Shown: piece by piece, positions 1 through 9,258 of the stretch | Position numbering within the stretch: the first letter of the stretch is position 1 | How the letters are laid out: the number at the start of each line of letters is the position of its first letter | Source: Dryocola sp031988645 | GTDB taxonomy: Bacteria; Pseudomonadota; Gammaproteobacteria; Enterobacterales; Enterobacteriaceae | NCBI RefSeq assembly: GCF_051307045.1 | Contig: NZ_CP150452.1 | Span: forward strand, 3,348,001-3,412,000 | Direction: 5' to 3' | Length of the DNA: 64,000 bases | Translations under genes and position numbers: made by a program | The notes under the pieces: generated by a model | What the model was told of the DNA's origin: nothing | Seen by the model: the letters and a program-made list of their open reading frames with translations, nothing else | Database searches by the model: none

Positions 1-373
1 CAGCGCGCTCGGCGGTTTTTATCTGCTCCCACTTAGTCAGCACTTCATGGCTTGTGCCCGCCTCGCCGTCGGCAAAAATATGCGGGTGGCGGCGTTCGAG
101 CTTATCGCTGATGGCGGCGCAAATATCGTCGAAATTAAAACGCCCTTCTTCCTGGGCCATCTGCGCGTAAAACACGACCTGGAACAGCAGATCGCCCAGC
201 TCGCCGCGCAGGTCTTCGAAATCTTCGCGGTTGATGGCGTCGAGCACTTCGTAAGTTTCTTCAAGCGTGTACGGCGCGATGGTGGCAAAGGTTTGTTCGC
301 GATCCCACGGGCAGCCGTTTTCCGGGTCGCGCAGGCGCTTCATGATGCCCAGAAGGCGGGAGATTTGAGTCAA
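1..373 (-). CDS. mazG: MazG nucleoside triphosphate pyrophosphohydrolase (partial)
   Basis: MazG hydrolyses nucleoside triphosphates to monophosphates and pyrophosphate; in E. coli it lowers ppGpp during starvation. Only the N-terminal 124 residues lie in the window and the gene runs off its left edge. The translation carries the all-alpha NTP-PPase motif (EETYEVLDAI, then EDLRGELGDLLFQVVF) and matches E. coli MazG closely. The start appears to be TTG at 373, preceded by AAAGGACAG at a normal spacing, giving (M)TQISRLLGIMKRLRD in line with E. coli MNQIDRLL. The first in-frame ATG would cut off the conserved N-terminus. It is directly downstream of relA, with no mazEF between them. Confidence 0.93.
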   Translation of the reverse strand, partial: MTQISRLLGIMKRLRDPENGCPWDREQTFATIAPYTLEETYEVLDAINREDFEDLRGELGDLLFQVVFYAQMAQEEGRFNFDDICAAISDKLERRHPHIFADGEAGTSHEVLTKWEQIKTAERA

Positions 374-392
374 GGTCTGTCCTTTACAAAAC

Positions 393-470
393 GTAGGGCG
401 GATAAGCGATGCGTCATCCGCCAGGGGTATCGAAGGAATCGGTGGACGGCGCTTCGCTTATCCACCCTAC
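393..470. repeat. Inverted pair of REP-like palindromic repeats between relA and mazG
   Basis: Two 30-bp copies (393-422 and 441-470) of a GTAGGGyGGATAAGCGAwGCGycrTCCrCC element face each other, separated by 18 bp, and can form one long stem. Enterobacterial REP/BIME elements have this form. The pair fills the relA-mazG junction where E. coli carries mazEF. It may act as a transcription or mRNA stability boundary, which is inference. Confidence 0.7.
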
Positions 471-488
471 AAAGTTACCGGCGTAATA

Positions 489-2717
489 TCAGCCGTGCAG
501 ACGCTTAGCATCGATAATATCCGGCACCTGATTGAGCTTACCGAGCACGCGGCCCAGCACCTGCAGGTTGTAGATTTCAATGTTCATATCGATGGTGGCC
601 AGCTGCTGCTTAGTGTCGCTGCGGCTCGCCACGCCCAGCACGTTCACCTTCTCGTTCGCAAGAATAGTGGTGATGTCGCGCAGCAGCCCGCTACGATCGT
701 TAGCCGTTACGCGTACCACCAGCGAGTAGCCGCTGGAGTAGCTTTCGCCCCATACGGCGTCAACGATGCGTTCCGGTGCCTGGAACTGCAGCTCGGCGAG
801 CTGATCGCAGTCCGCACGGTGAATGGAGATCCCGCGGCCCTGGGTAATAAAGCCGACGATTTCATCCCCCGGAATCGGCTGGCAGCAGCGCGCAATGTGG
901 TGCATCAGGTTGCCCACGCCTTCAACCACCACGCGGCCGTTATCCTTGCTGCGCGACTGCGGGGCGTAGGTTTTCTGCTTGAGCTGGCGCAGCGCCTGCT
1001 CGTCCTGCTCGGCGGCGGTCGGTTTATTAAACTGCGCCTGCAGGAAGTTGCTCATCTGGTTGAGACGAATATCGCCGCCGCCAATCGCCGCCAGTAACTC
1101 ATCGATTTCATTAAAGTTATAGCGCGGCAGCAGATGCTTCTCCGCCTCTTTCAGGCTGATGCCCAGACGTTCGATTTCGTCATCCAGAATCTGGCGCCCC
1201 GCGAGGATATTCTTATCGCGATCCTGTTTGCGGAACCAGTTGTGGATTTTGGCGCGTCCGCGGCTGGTGGTGACATAGCCGAGGTTCGGGTTCAGCCAGT
1301 CGCGGCTCGGGTTCGGCTGTTTCTGGGTGATGATTTCAATCTGATCGCCCATCTGCAGCTGATAGGTAAAGGGCACGATGCGCCCGCCAATCTTCGCGCC
1401 GATGCAGCGATGGCCGACGTCGCTGTGAATATGGTAGGCGAAGTCGAGCGGCGTGGAGCCCGCGGGCAAATCCACCACGTCGCCTTTTGGCGTAAACACG
1501 TACACCCTGTCGTCGAAGACCTGGCTGCGCACTTCGTCGAGCATCTCGCCGGAGTCCGCCATTTCTTCCTGCCAGGCGATCAGTTTACGCAGCCACGCGA
1601 TGCGGTCTTCGTGGCCCGTATTGCCGCTGCGCGCGTTGCCCTCTTTGTACTTCCAGTGGGCGGCGACCCCCAGCTCCGACTCTTCGTGCATCTGCTTCGT
1701 ACGGATCTGGATTTCGATAGTTTTGCCGTGCGGCCCCAGTACCACCGTGTGGATCGACTGGTAGCCGTTGGGTTTCGGGTTGGCGACGTAATCGTCGAAC
1801 TCGTCCGGCAGGTGGCGGAAATGGGTATGCACGATGCCCAGCGCGGCGTAGCAATCCTGCAGGCGTTCCGCAACGATGCGCACCGCGCGCACATCGAACA
1901 GCTCGTCGAAGGCGAGAGATTTCTTCTGCATTTTGCGCCAGATGCTGTAGATGTGTTTCGGACGGCCGTACACCTCGGCTTTTACGCCCTCTTCCTTCAT
2001 CGACTTGCGCAGCGATGCCACGAACTCGTCGATATAGTGTTCGCGATCGATTCGGCGCTCATGCAGCAGTTTGGCGATGCGCTTATATTCCGCGGGATGC
2101 AGATAGCGGAAGCAGTAATCTTCCATTTCCCACTTCAGCTGCCCGATGCCCAGGCGGTTGGCGAGGGGGGCGTAGATATTGGTACACTCTTTTGCGGCAA
2201 GCACGCGCTCATCTTCCGGCGCGTCCTTCACCTCGCGCAGGTGGGCGATGCGTTCGGCAAGCTTGATGACCACGCAGCGGAAATCATCCACCATCGCCAG
2301 CAGCATGCGGCGTACGTTATCCACCTGCTCGGCGGAGACGGAGTCGGTATGGGCGGCTTTTAGCTGACGAATGGCGGCCATGTCGCGCACGCCGTGAATC
2401 AGCGTGACGACCTGGCTGTCGATGCTCTCGCGCATCACCTCTTCGCTGACCACGTCCGCATCGGCAAGCGGGAACAGCAGCGCCGCCCGGAGCGTATCGT
2501 TGTCCATGCTCAGCATGGAGAGGATCTCGACCATTTCGACGCCGCGCCACAGCAGGAGATCCGCATCCGGATGGCCTTTGGTCTGCTGTTCGCAGTAACG
2601 CCAGGTTTCGGCTAAGCGTTCACACGACTGCTGGCTGGCGATCCCGAGGCTTTCAATCCATTTATCGGGCGCAAATTCGCCGGCTTTATTGAGATGTGCA
2701 CTTCTTACCGCAACCAT
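489..2717 (-). CDS. relA: GTP pyrophosphokinase RelA, (p)ppGpp synthetase I
   Basis: RelA is the ribosome-bound synthetase that makes pppGpp/ppGpp from GTP/GDP and ATP when uncharged tRNA enters the A site. The 742-aa length is close to the E. coli protein (744). The N-terminal hydrolase-like domain is degenerate: FPLADADVV stands where bifunctional Rel/SpoT have the HD catalytic motif, so it should be synthetase-only. The synthetase core (RPKHIYSIWRKM, GYQSIHTVV) is followed by a TGS domain starting near VYVFTPKGDVVDL, a Cys-rich zinc-finger segment (HHIARCCQPIPGD) and a C-terminal ACT/RRM domain. It lies 50 bp downstream of rlmD on the same strand, so partial co-transcription with rlmD is likely. 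Confidence 0.98.
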   Translation of the reverse strand: MVAVRSAHLNKAGEFAPDKWIESLGIASQQSCERLAETWRYCEQQTKGHPDADLLLWRGVEMVEILSMLSMDNDTLRAALLFPLADADVVSEEVMRESIDSQVVTLIHGVRDMAAIRQLKAAHTDSVSAEQVDNVRRMLLAMVDDFRCVVIKLAERIAHLREVKDAPEDERVLAAKECTNIYAPLANRLGIGQLKWEMEDYCFRYLHPAEYKRIAKLLHERRIDREHYIDEFVASLRKSMKEEGVKAEVYGRPKHIYSIWRKMQKKSLAFDELFDVRAVRIVAERLQDCYAALGIVHTHFRHLPDEFDDYVANPKPNGYQSIHTVVLGPHGKTIEIQIRTKQMHEESELGVAAHWKYKEGNARSGNTGHEDRIAWLRKLIAWQEEMADSGEMLDEVRSQVFDDRVYVFTPKGDVVDLPAGSTPLDFAYHIHSDVGHRCIGAKIGGRIVPFTYQLQMGDQIEIITQKQPNPSRDWLNPNLGYVTTSRGRAKIHNWFRKQDRDKNILAGRQILDDEIERLGISLKEAEKHLLPRYNFNEIDELLAAIGGGDIRLNQMSNFLQAQFNKPTAAEQDEQALRQLKQKTYAPQSRSKDNGRVVVEGVGNLMHHIARCCQPIPGDEIVGFITQGRGISIHRADCDQLAELQFQAPERIVDAVWGESYSSGYSLVVRVTANDRSGLLRDITTILANEKVNVLGVASRSDTKQQLATIDMNIEIYNLQVLGRVLGKLNQVPDIIDAKRLHG

Positions 2718-2767
2718 TATCCTCTCCTGTCTGGTACTCGCATCAGGCCGCTTGCCTGATTAACCGC

Positions 2768-4081
2768 TTAAATACGCTCAAAGAGCGCCATTGACTCCAG
2801 GTGCCCAGTGTGGGGAAACATGTCGAGCATTGCCAGCCGCCGAATCTGGTAACCCGCGCTTAATAACGCCTCGCTGTCGCGCGCAAGCGTCGTGGGGTTA
2901 CAGGAAACGTAAACCACCCGCCGCGGCGCAAGTTTGATAACGTGCTGCATTACGCCCGGCGCGCCCGCGCGCGCCGGGTCGAGCAGTATTTTATCAAAGC
3001 CCAGCGCCGCCCAGGGGTGGCGGGTCACATCCTCTTCCAGATTCTCATGAAAGAAGGTGACGTTTTTCAGTGAATTATAACGCGCATTATATTCACCTTT
3101 CGCCACCAGCGCAGCAACGCCTTCAACGCCGACCACGCTTGCCGCGCGTTTTGCCAGCGGCAAAGTAAAGTTTCCCATCCCGCAAAACAGATCCAGCACC
3201 CGGTCCTCGGGCTGAATATCAAGCCAGTCGATAGCGCGGGCGACCATTTGCTGGTTTACCGCGTCGTTCACCTGGATGAAATCGCGCGGGCTAAAGCTTA
3301 AGCGTAGCCCGTCTGAATGATACCAGGGAGCCGCATCGCCCGGCGCTTCCAGAGTTTCGCTGTCCGGCGCCAGAAATAGCGTGACTCCTGCCGTTTGCGA
3401 AAAACGTTCCAGTTTTTCCCGGTCGCCCATTTCAAGCGGGCTGAGATGGCGCAGCACCATCAGCGGGCCGCCGTCCGCAAGCACCAGCTCCACATGGCCT
3501 AAACGACGCACGGCTTTTAACTCTGACAAGCACAGACGCAAAGGTTCCAGCAACGCTTCAAGTTGGGGCGCTAAAACGGGGCACTGATGAATATTAACCA
3601 GCTCTTTGTCGCTCGCTTTGCGAAAGCCCATCTGCAAGGTTTGCGTTTTGAGGTGAAAATTCAGGCTCAGGCGCGCGCGACGGCGATAGCCCCAGGGCTT
3701 GCCGGCAATAATTTCATCAACCTGACGCGGCGACTCCCGCGTTCCCATCATGCGCGCCAGGGCGCGGGACTTCGCCTGCTGCTGCAGCGCAACGCTCGCA
3801 TGCTGCTGCTGGCAGCCACCGCAGACGCCAAAATGCCGGCAGCGCGGGGCGACGCGTTCCGGACTGTCGTTCAGACGTTTTTTCACTACGGCCTGCGCAA
3901 AGCTGCGTTTATCCTCGGTGATAGCGATTTCCGCCTGCTCGCCCGGCAGGGCGCCGGCGATAAACAGCGCTTTTCCATTGTGACGCGCCACGCCCTGTCC
4001 GAACGGATCCAGGTCATTAACCGTCACGGTTATGATTTGACGAGTCGTAACCCGTCGCTTTGCAGAGTAGAATTGCGCCAT
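2768..4081 (-). CDS. rlmD: 23S rRNA (uracil(1939)-C(5))-methyltransferase RlmD
   Basis: RlmD (RumA) methylates U1939 of 23S rRNA using SAM. At 437 aa it has an N-terminal TRAM domain (about residues 10-70), then the [4Fe-4S] cysteines C81, C87 and C90 in CRHFGVCGGC with a fourth Cys in the HQCPVLAP segment, a Rossmann SAM fold (VLDLFCGMGNFTLPLA) and the catalytic Cys in VYVSCNPTTLARD. The reading frame extends 28 codons further upstream, but the ATG at 4081 gives MAQFYSAKRR, the conserved family start. It is divergent from barA with 59 bp between the starts, so both promoters share that gap. A small ATCAGGC/GCCTGAT hairpin (2742-2760) follows the gene. Confidence 0.97.
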   Translation of the reverse strand: MAQFYSAKRRVTTRQIITVTVNDLDPFGQGVARHNGKALFIAGALPGEQAEIAITEDKRSFAQAVVKKRLNDSPERVAPRCRHFGVCGGCQQQHASVALQQQAKSRALARMMGTRESPRQVDEIIAGKPWGYRRRARLSLNFHLKTQTLQMGFRKASDKELVNIHQCPVLAPQLEALLEPLRLCLSELKAVRRLGHVELVLADGGPLMVLRHLSPLEMGDREKLERFSQTAGVTLFLAPDSETLEAPGDAAPWYHSDGLRLSFSPRDFIQVNDAVNQQMVARAIDWLDIQPEDRVLDLFCGMGNFTLPLAKRAASVVGVEGVAALVAKGEYNARYNSLKNVTFFHENLEEDVTRHPWAALGFDKILLDPARAGAPGVMQHVIKLAPRRVVYVSCNPTTLARDSEALLSAGYQIRRLAMLDMFPHTGHLESMALFERI

Positions 4082-4140
4082 AAGTGGAGATGTGCTCTCA
4101 AATATTAACCGTTGTCTTAATTGTCCCATATCGGAACCCC

Positions 4141-6898
4141 ATGACCAACTACAGCCTGCGGGCACGCATGATGATCCTGATTCTGGCTCCGACGCTGATG
4201 ATCGGTTTGCTGCTCAGCACCTTTTTCGTGGTCCATCGTTACAATGACCTACAGCGCCAGCTGGAGGATGCCGGCGCCAGTATCATTGAGCCGCTTGCGG
4301 TCTCAAGCGAATACGGCATGAACTTCCACAGCCGCGAATCCATCCGTCAGCTGGTCAGCGTGCTGCACCGCCGCCATTCGGATATCGTGCGGGCCATTTC
4401 CGTCTTTGACGAAAATAATAAGCTTTTTGTCACCTCCAATTATCACCTCAGCCCCTCGGAGCTGCAGCTGCCGGACGGACAGAAGCCGCCGCAAAGCCTG
4501 AGCGTGACGCGCAAAGGCGACGTTATTATTCTGCGCACGCCAATCATTTCCGAAAGCTATTCGCCGGACGAGTCGGCAATCATCGATGCCAAGCCCGCAG
4601 GCAATACGCTCGGCTACGTGGCGATGGAGTTGGATCTTAAATCCGTGCGCCTGCAGCAGTATCGGGAAATTTTTATCTCCACAATGATGATGCTGTTCTG
4701 CGTGGGCATCGCCATGCTGTTTGCCTATCGGCTGATGCGCGACGTCACAAGCCCGATTCGCAATATGGTGAACACCGTTGACCGCATCCGCCGCGGACAG
4801 CTTGATAGCCGCGTCGAAGGCTTTATGCTCGGCGAGCTGGATATGCTGAAGAACGGCATTAACTCGATGGCCATGTCGCTCACCGCCTATCACGAAGAGA
4901 TGCAGCATAATATCGACCAGGCGACCTTCGATCTGCGCGAAACCCTCGAACAGATGGAAATCCAGAACGTTGAGCTGGATTTAGCGAAGAAACGCGCCCA
5001 GGAGGCCGCCCGCATCAAGTCAGAATTCCTCGCCAATATGTCCCACGAGCTGCGTACTCCGCTCAACGGCGTCATCGGCTTCACGCGCCTGACCTTAAAA
5101 ACCGACCTTAACCAGACCCAGCGCGACCATCTGCACACCATCGAACGTTCGGCAAACAATCTGCTTACCATCATCAACGACGTGCTGGACTTCTCGAAGC
5201 TCGAAGCGGGCAAGCTGATACTTGAAAGCATCCCCTTCCCGCTGCGCAGCACGCTTGATGAAGTGGTTACCCTGCTGGCGCATTCGGCTCACGACAAAGG
5301 TCTGGAGCTGACGCTGAATATCAAAAACGACGTGCCGGACAACGTGATCGGCGACCCGCTGCGCCTGCAGCAGGTGATAACCAATCTGGTCGGCAACGCC
5401 ATTAAATTTACCGAAAGCGGCAATATCGACCTGCTCGTCGAGAAGCGCTCGCAGGGCAATAATAAAGTCCAGATCGAAATGCAGATCCACGACACCGGCA
5501 TCGGCATCCCGGAGCGCGAGCAGTCGCGGCTGTTCCAGGCGTTTCGCCAGGCGGACGCCAGCATTTCACGCCGCCACGGCGGCACCGGCCTTGGCCTCGT
5601 CATCACGCAAAAGCTGGTTAACGAAATGGGAGGCGATATCTCCTTCCACAGCCAGCCTAACCGCGGCTCGACCTTCTGGTTCCATATTAATCTCGATTTA
5701 AACCCGAATGCGGTGCTGGACGGCTATTCCACCGAAAACCTGGCCGGCAAGCGCATCGCCTACGTCGAACAGAACGCCACCGCTGCGCAAAGCACCCTTA
5801 ACCTGCTGGCCGACACGCCTTTAACCGTGGTCTACAGCCCGTCGTTTGCGACGCTGCCCGACGAGCACTATGACATTCTGCTCATCGGCGTACCGGTGAC
5901 CTTTACCGACGCGCTGAGCATGGAAAATCCGAAGCTGGTGCGGGCCACCGCGATGACCGACTGCCTGATTCTGGCGCTGCCGTGCCATGCGCAGGTCAGC
6001 GCGGAGTCGCTTAAAAAGCAGGGGGTTTTCGCCTGCCTGCTCAAGCCGATAACCTCAACGCGCCTGCTGCCCATGCTGGCAGACCGCGCGCTGTGCAAAA
6101 CGCCGCAGCTTGCCGCAGGCCCTAAGCGACGGCAAATTCCCGATGACGGTAATGGCCGTCGACGACAACCCCGCCAACCTGAAGCTGATTGGCGCCCTGC
6201 TGGAGGACCATGTCCAGAACGTGGTGCTATGTGAAAGCGGCCTGCAGGCCATCGACCGCGCCAAGCAGATGCAGCCGGATATTATTTTGATGGATATTCA
6301 GATGCCGGAAATGGACGGCATCCGCGCCTGCGAGCTGATACGCCAGCTGCCGCACCATCAGCAAACGCCGGTCATCGCCGTGACGGCGCATGCGATGGCG
6401 GGGCAAAAAGAGAAGCTGCTCAGCGCCGGGATGAACGACTATCTCGCCAAGCCTATCGAAGAGCAAAAGCTGCACAACCTGCTGGCGCGCTATCAGCCGG
6501 GCAGCATCGTAGCCGGCAGCGCGCCGTCGTTCGATGCCGTGCCGCCGGCGGAAAGTAAAAACCAGACGCTGGACTGGGCGCTCGCCCTGCAGCAGGCGGC
6601 AAACAAGCCCGACCTGGCGCGGGATATGCTGCAGATGCTGCTGGCCTTCCTGCCGGAAGTACGTAATACCGTTGAGGAACAGCTGGTGGGCGAAAATCCG
6701 TCCGGGCTGTTAGAAATCATCCACAAACTCCACGGCAGCTGCAGCTACAGCGGGGTGCCGCGGCTGAAAAAGCTGTGTATGACGCTTGAGCATGAAATGC
6801 GCAACGGCGCCCCGCCGCAGGAGCTGGAGCCGGAGCTGCTTGAACTGCTGGATGAAATGGATAACGTCGCCAAAGAGGCGCAGAGAATGCTGGCGTAA
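4141..6898 (+). CDS. barA: Hybrid sensor histidine kinase BarA (one frameshift as sequenced)
   Basis: BarA is the inner-membrane kinase that phosphorylates UvrY, which drives csrB (also in this window). Order: N-terminal membrane segment (LRARMMILILAPTLMIGLLL), periplasmic domain, second membrane helix (MMMLFCVGIAMLFAY), HAMP, HisKA with the phospho-acceptor His in NMSHELRTPL, HATPase, receiver domain (MAVDDNPANLK; ILMDIQMPEMDG) and C-terminal HPt (HKLHGSCSYSG). The frame breaks at 6118-6122, where AGGCCCT stands for an expected AGGCCT. Dropping one C joins TPQLAAG to LSDGKFPMTVMAVDD and gives 918 aa, exactly the E. coli length. As read, the kinase part is cut from the receiver and HPt domains. 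Start ATG 4141 matches E. coli MTNYSLRAR. Confidence 0.95.
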
Positions 6899-6930
6899 GG
6901 CGGATAAGCGCAGGCGTATCCACCGCCAGG
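6899..6930. repeat. REP-like palindrome after barA
   Basis: GGCGGATAAGCG and a downstream TATCCACCGCC form an imperfect palindrome immediately after the barA stop. It belongs to the same sequence family as the pair at 393-470 and may serve as the barA 3' end. Confidence 0.5.
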
Positions 6931-6938
6931 AAGGCGCG

Positions 6939-7511
6939 CTAGCCCTTGGTCATCGCCCGCCACATCACCTCGAAACCGGCCGTTTTATAGTTGTCCGCCT
7001 CCTGGGGTTCACGGGAGGCGAATTCCATGGTGGTTTCCGCCAGCGAGAAAAAGATCGCATCGGCAAAAGCGGACTGCCCGCAGGAGAAAAACTCGCTGGT
7101 GATGCAGGCTTCCGCCAGCTCGTGCAGCTCCGGGTAAAGCTGGGCCGCCCGCTCCATGGTTTCTTCGGTGATTTTGTCGGATACCGCAAGCTGGCGCATC
7201 GCCTTGCTTGCCGCCGGCGAAATCAGTCCCCAGTCGATAAAGCCGCTCCACACCGCGCGAGCGCGCTCTTTTACCGAAGATCCGGGACGATAGTTTTCCA
7301 TCATCGTTTTGCCAAGGCTTGACTTGAGGTGCAGGTAGAGCGCGTTTAGCAGCTCATCTTTAGTGGCGAAATAGCGAAATAGCGTCCCCTCGGCGACCCC
7401 GGCTTTTTTGGCAATGAGCGAGGTTGCCGCGCCCAGCCCCAGCTCGGCCACCGCCACTTTTGCCGCTTCAAGAAGGGCTATACGTTTATCTTCACTTTTT
7501 GGACGAGCCAC
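6939..7511 (-). CDS. TetR-family repressor, RamR-like
   Basis: This 190-aa protein has an N-terminal TetR helix-turn-helix (GVAEGTLFRYFATKDELL) and an all-helical ligand domain. The opening MARPKSEDK, the HTH and phrases such as MRQLAVSDKIT and the C-terminal GFEVMWRAMTK are strongly like RamR of Klebsiella and Salmonella, the repressor of ramA. It is divergent from an MBL-fold gene and a small AraC-type activator, the ramR-romA-ramA arrangement. A TGAGTG-N6-CACTCA site, the form I recall for RamR operators, overlaps the divergent promoter. It is likely a ligand-responsive repressor of that operon. Whether it is the strain's only RamR or a paralogue cannot be told from this window. Confidence 0.85.
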   Translation of the reverse strand: MARPKSEDKRIALLEAAKVAVAELGLGAATSLIAKKAGVAEGTLFRYFATKDELLNALYLHLKSSLGKTMMENYRPGSSVKERARAVWSGFIDWGLISPAASKAMRQLAVSDKITEETMERAAQLYPELHELAEACITSEFFSCGQSAFADAIFFSLAETTMEFASREPQEADNYKTAGFEVMWRAMTKG

Positions 7512-7632
7512 ATTTCCTCACAGTTCTCACGATTTTCCCCAAAATTAAACCATGTTAGCCGGCGCCTGAGCAACCATACTGGCGGCCTGCGGGATTTCAC
7601 CTGCGCCGGATGGCCCGCTGACAAAAATGTGA

Positions 7633-7677
7633 TTGACGGTCGGCCGCGCGTTTCTATAATGAGTGTTCACTCACTCA
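7633..7677 (+). promoter_or_regulatory. Sigma-70 promoter with overlapping RamR-type operator
   Basis: TTGACG (7633-7638), a 16-bp spacer and TATAAT (7655-7660) form a near-consensus promoter reading into the MBL gene. The inverted repeat TGAGTG-TTCACT-CACTCA (7660-7677) starts on the last base of the -10 box, so repressor binding would block RNA polymerase. The operator matches the RamR half-sites exactly. Confidence 0.8.
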
Positions 7678-7695
7678 ATGACAATCGTATTTCGT

Positions 7696-8835
7696 ATGAC
7701 GCCGCCCAGGCCCCGTCGTAAAACTGTCAAAACAATCATTCTGGTGGTCATTATGTTAGCAGGCAGTATCGCTGGTTTTACCAGGCTCTTCTCGATGATC
7801 GAGTTTGGAAAGCTGCCGGATGGACAGCGGCTTGCGCGAATTCAGGCCTCGCCAAACTGGCGTGACGGCAGGTTTCATAACGAAACGGCGACGCCGATGT
7901 ACACCAACGGCAAAAGTTTTTTATCGGTGCTAGCCGAGTTCCTGTTCGTAAAGCATAAAGACACCAGGCCCGAATACGCTTTGCCGGTGATAAAGACGGA
8001 TTTGCGGTCGCTGAAAAGCGATGAGGATCTGGTGGTCTGGCTTGGCCACTCCTCGTGGTTTATGCAAATCGGCGGCCATAAAATCCTTATCGACCCGGTG
8101 TTCAGCGGCTACGCCGCGCCCTTTTCTTTCCTCAACAAGGCGTTTAACGGCGCTTCTCCCTGGCAGGCGGCGGATATGCCGACGATCGATTACCTGATTA
8201 TCTCTCACGATCACTGGGATCATCTGGATTATCCGACGCTGACGGCGCTTAAGCCCAAGGTGAAAAAGATCGTCACGGCGCTGGGCGTAGGTTCGCATCT
8301 GGAAGCCTGGGGCTTTGCGCCGGAAATCATCCACGAGCTGGACTGGCACGAAAAGGCGGCGGTGACGCAAGATTTAACTATCCACGCCCTGCCGGCGCGC
8401 CACTTCTCCGGACGCGGCTTAACCAGTAACAAAACGCTCTGGGCAAGCTTCATGTTTGTCACCCCGCGCCAGAAGATTTTCTACAGCGGTGACAGCGGCT
8501 ACGGTCCACATTTCAAAAAAATTGGCGAACAGTTCGGCCCGCCAGACCTCGCCATTCTGGAAAACGGCCAGTACGACCCGGCCTGGCAAAACATTCATAT
8601 GCTGCCTGAAGAAACCGCCGCCGCCGCCGCTGACCTGAACGCTAAGGTGATGCTGCCAGGACACGCCGGGCGTTTTTCAATGTCAAACCACACCTGGTAC
8701 GATCCCTGGAAAAGGATCGCTGCGGCTAGCAAAGACCGGCTTTACACCCTGCTGACGCCGGAAATGGGCAGCGTGGTGAAAATGCACGATCCGCAACAAA
8801 AGTTCTATTCCTGGTGGGAAGCAAAAACCGATTAA
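7696..8835 (+). CDS. MBL-fold metallo-hydrolase, RomA-like
   Basis: This is a membrane-anchored metallo-beta-lactamase-fold protein of the RomA/NAPE-PLD-like type. After a basic start (PPRPRRK) comes one hydrophobic helix (IILVVIMLAGSIAGF), then the hydrolase domain with the HDHWDHLD metal motif, HSSWFMQIGG, and downstream ligands in ARHFSGRG, YSGDSGYG and LPGHAGRF. The substrate is unknown. The start is uncertain. The frame opens at 7663 but lies inside the operator; the predicted transcript begins near 7667, leaving ATG 7678 (about 11 nt of leader) or ATG 7696 (chosen), neither with a clear ribosome-binding site. The next gene begins 32 bp downstream, so the two are almost certainly co-transcribed, as romA-ramA are in Klebsiella. 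Confidence 0.82.
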   Translation: MTPPRPRRKTVKTIILVVIMLAGSIAGFTRLFSMIEFGKLPDGQRLARIQASPNWRDGRFHNETATPMYTNGKSFLSVLAEFLFVKHKDTRPEYALPVIKTDLRSLKSDEDLVVWLGHSSWFMQIGGHKILIDPVFSGYAAPFSFLNKAFNGASPWQAADMPTIDYLIISHDHWDHLDYPTLTALKPKVKKIVTALGVGSHLEAWGFAPEIIHELDWHEKAAVTQDLTIHALPARHFSGRGLTSNKTLWASFMFVTPRQKIFYSGDSGYGPHFKKIGEQFGPPDLAILENGQYDPAWQNIHMLPEETAAAAADLNAKVMLPGHAGRFSMSNHTWYDPWKRIAAASKDRLYTLLTPEMGSVVKMHDPQQKFYSWWEAKTD

Positions 8836-8867
8836 CCATCGACATATGCATAAGAAAAGGAGGATGT

Positions 8868-9209
8868 ATGTCCATGCCCGAACGCTTCATGGAATCCCTG
8901 ATTGAATGGATTGAAGACAACATGGATAAGCCGCTCAGAATTGAAGACGTGGCGAAACATTCCGGCTATTCAAAGTGGTACCTGCAGCGGCTGTTTACCA
9001 GCACCACCGGGAAAAGCATGGGGACCTGGATCAGGGACAGAAAGCTGCTGCTGGCCGCCGAGGACCTGGTCAATACGAACGACAGAATCGTTGATATTTC
9101 AGAGCGTTATGGCTTTGATTCCCAGCAGTCCTTTACGCGTATCTTTGGCAAAAAATACACTATTTCGCCTTCGGCCTACCGCAAAATGCACCTCAGAAAG
9201 GTAGCCTGA
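8868..9209 (+). CDS. AraC/MarA-family activator, RamA-like
   Basis: This 113-aa protein consists only of the AraC DNA-binding domain with two helix-turn-helices (IEDVAKHSGYSKWYLQRLF, and SERYGFDSQQSFTRIF), like RamA, SoxS and MarA, which switch on efflux (acrAB-tolC) and porin-repressing genes. Length and gene order favour RamA, but several stretches (WYLQRLF, RKLLLAAEDL) are closer to SoxS, so it is a diverged member. An AGGAGG (8858-8863) precedes ATG 8868 by 4 nt and a second ATG (8874) by 10 nt, so either may be used. Activity would follow the RamR-type control at 7660-7677. There is no ligand domain, so regulation should be through expression level. Confidence 0.85.
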   Translation: MSMPERFMESLIEWIEDNMDKPLRIEDVAKHSGYSKWYLQRLFTSTTGKSMGTWIRDRKLLLAAEDLVNTNDRIVDISERYGFDSQQSFTRIFGKKYTISPSAYRKMHLRKVA

Positions 9210-9258
9210 TGAAGCCGAACTCCCGTCTGATAACGCCATCGTTCGGGAGCCGCTTTCT

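Noticed and set aside
1134..2363. A 409-codon open frame on the + strand opposite relA
   Set aside because: It is antisense to the well-conserved relA; its composition is that of a shadow of the coding strand and it has no recognisable domain or ribosome-binding site.
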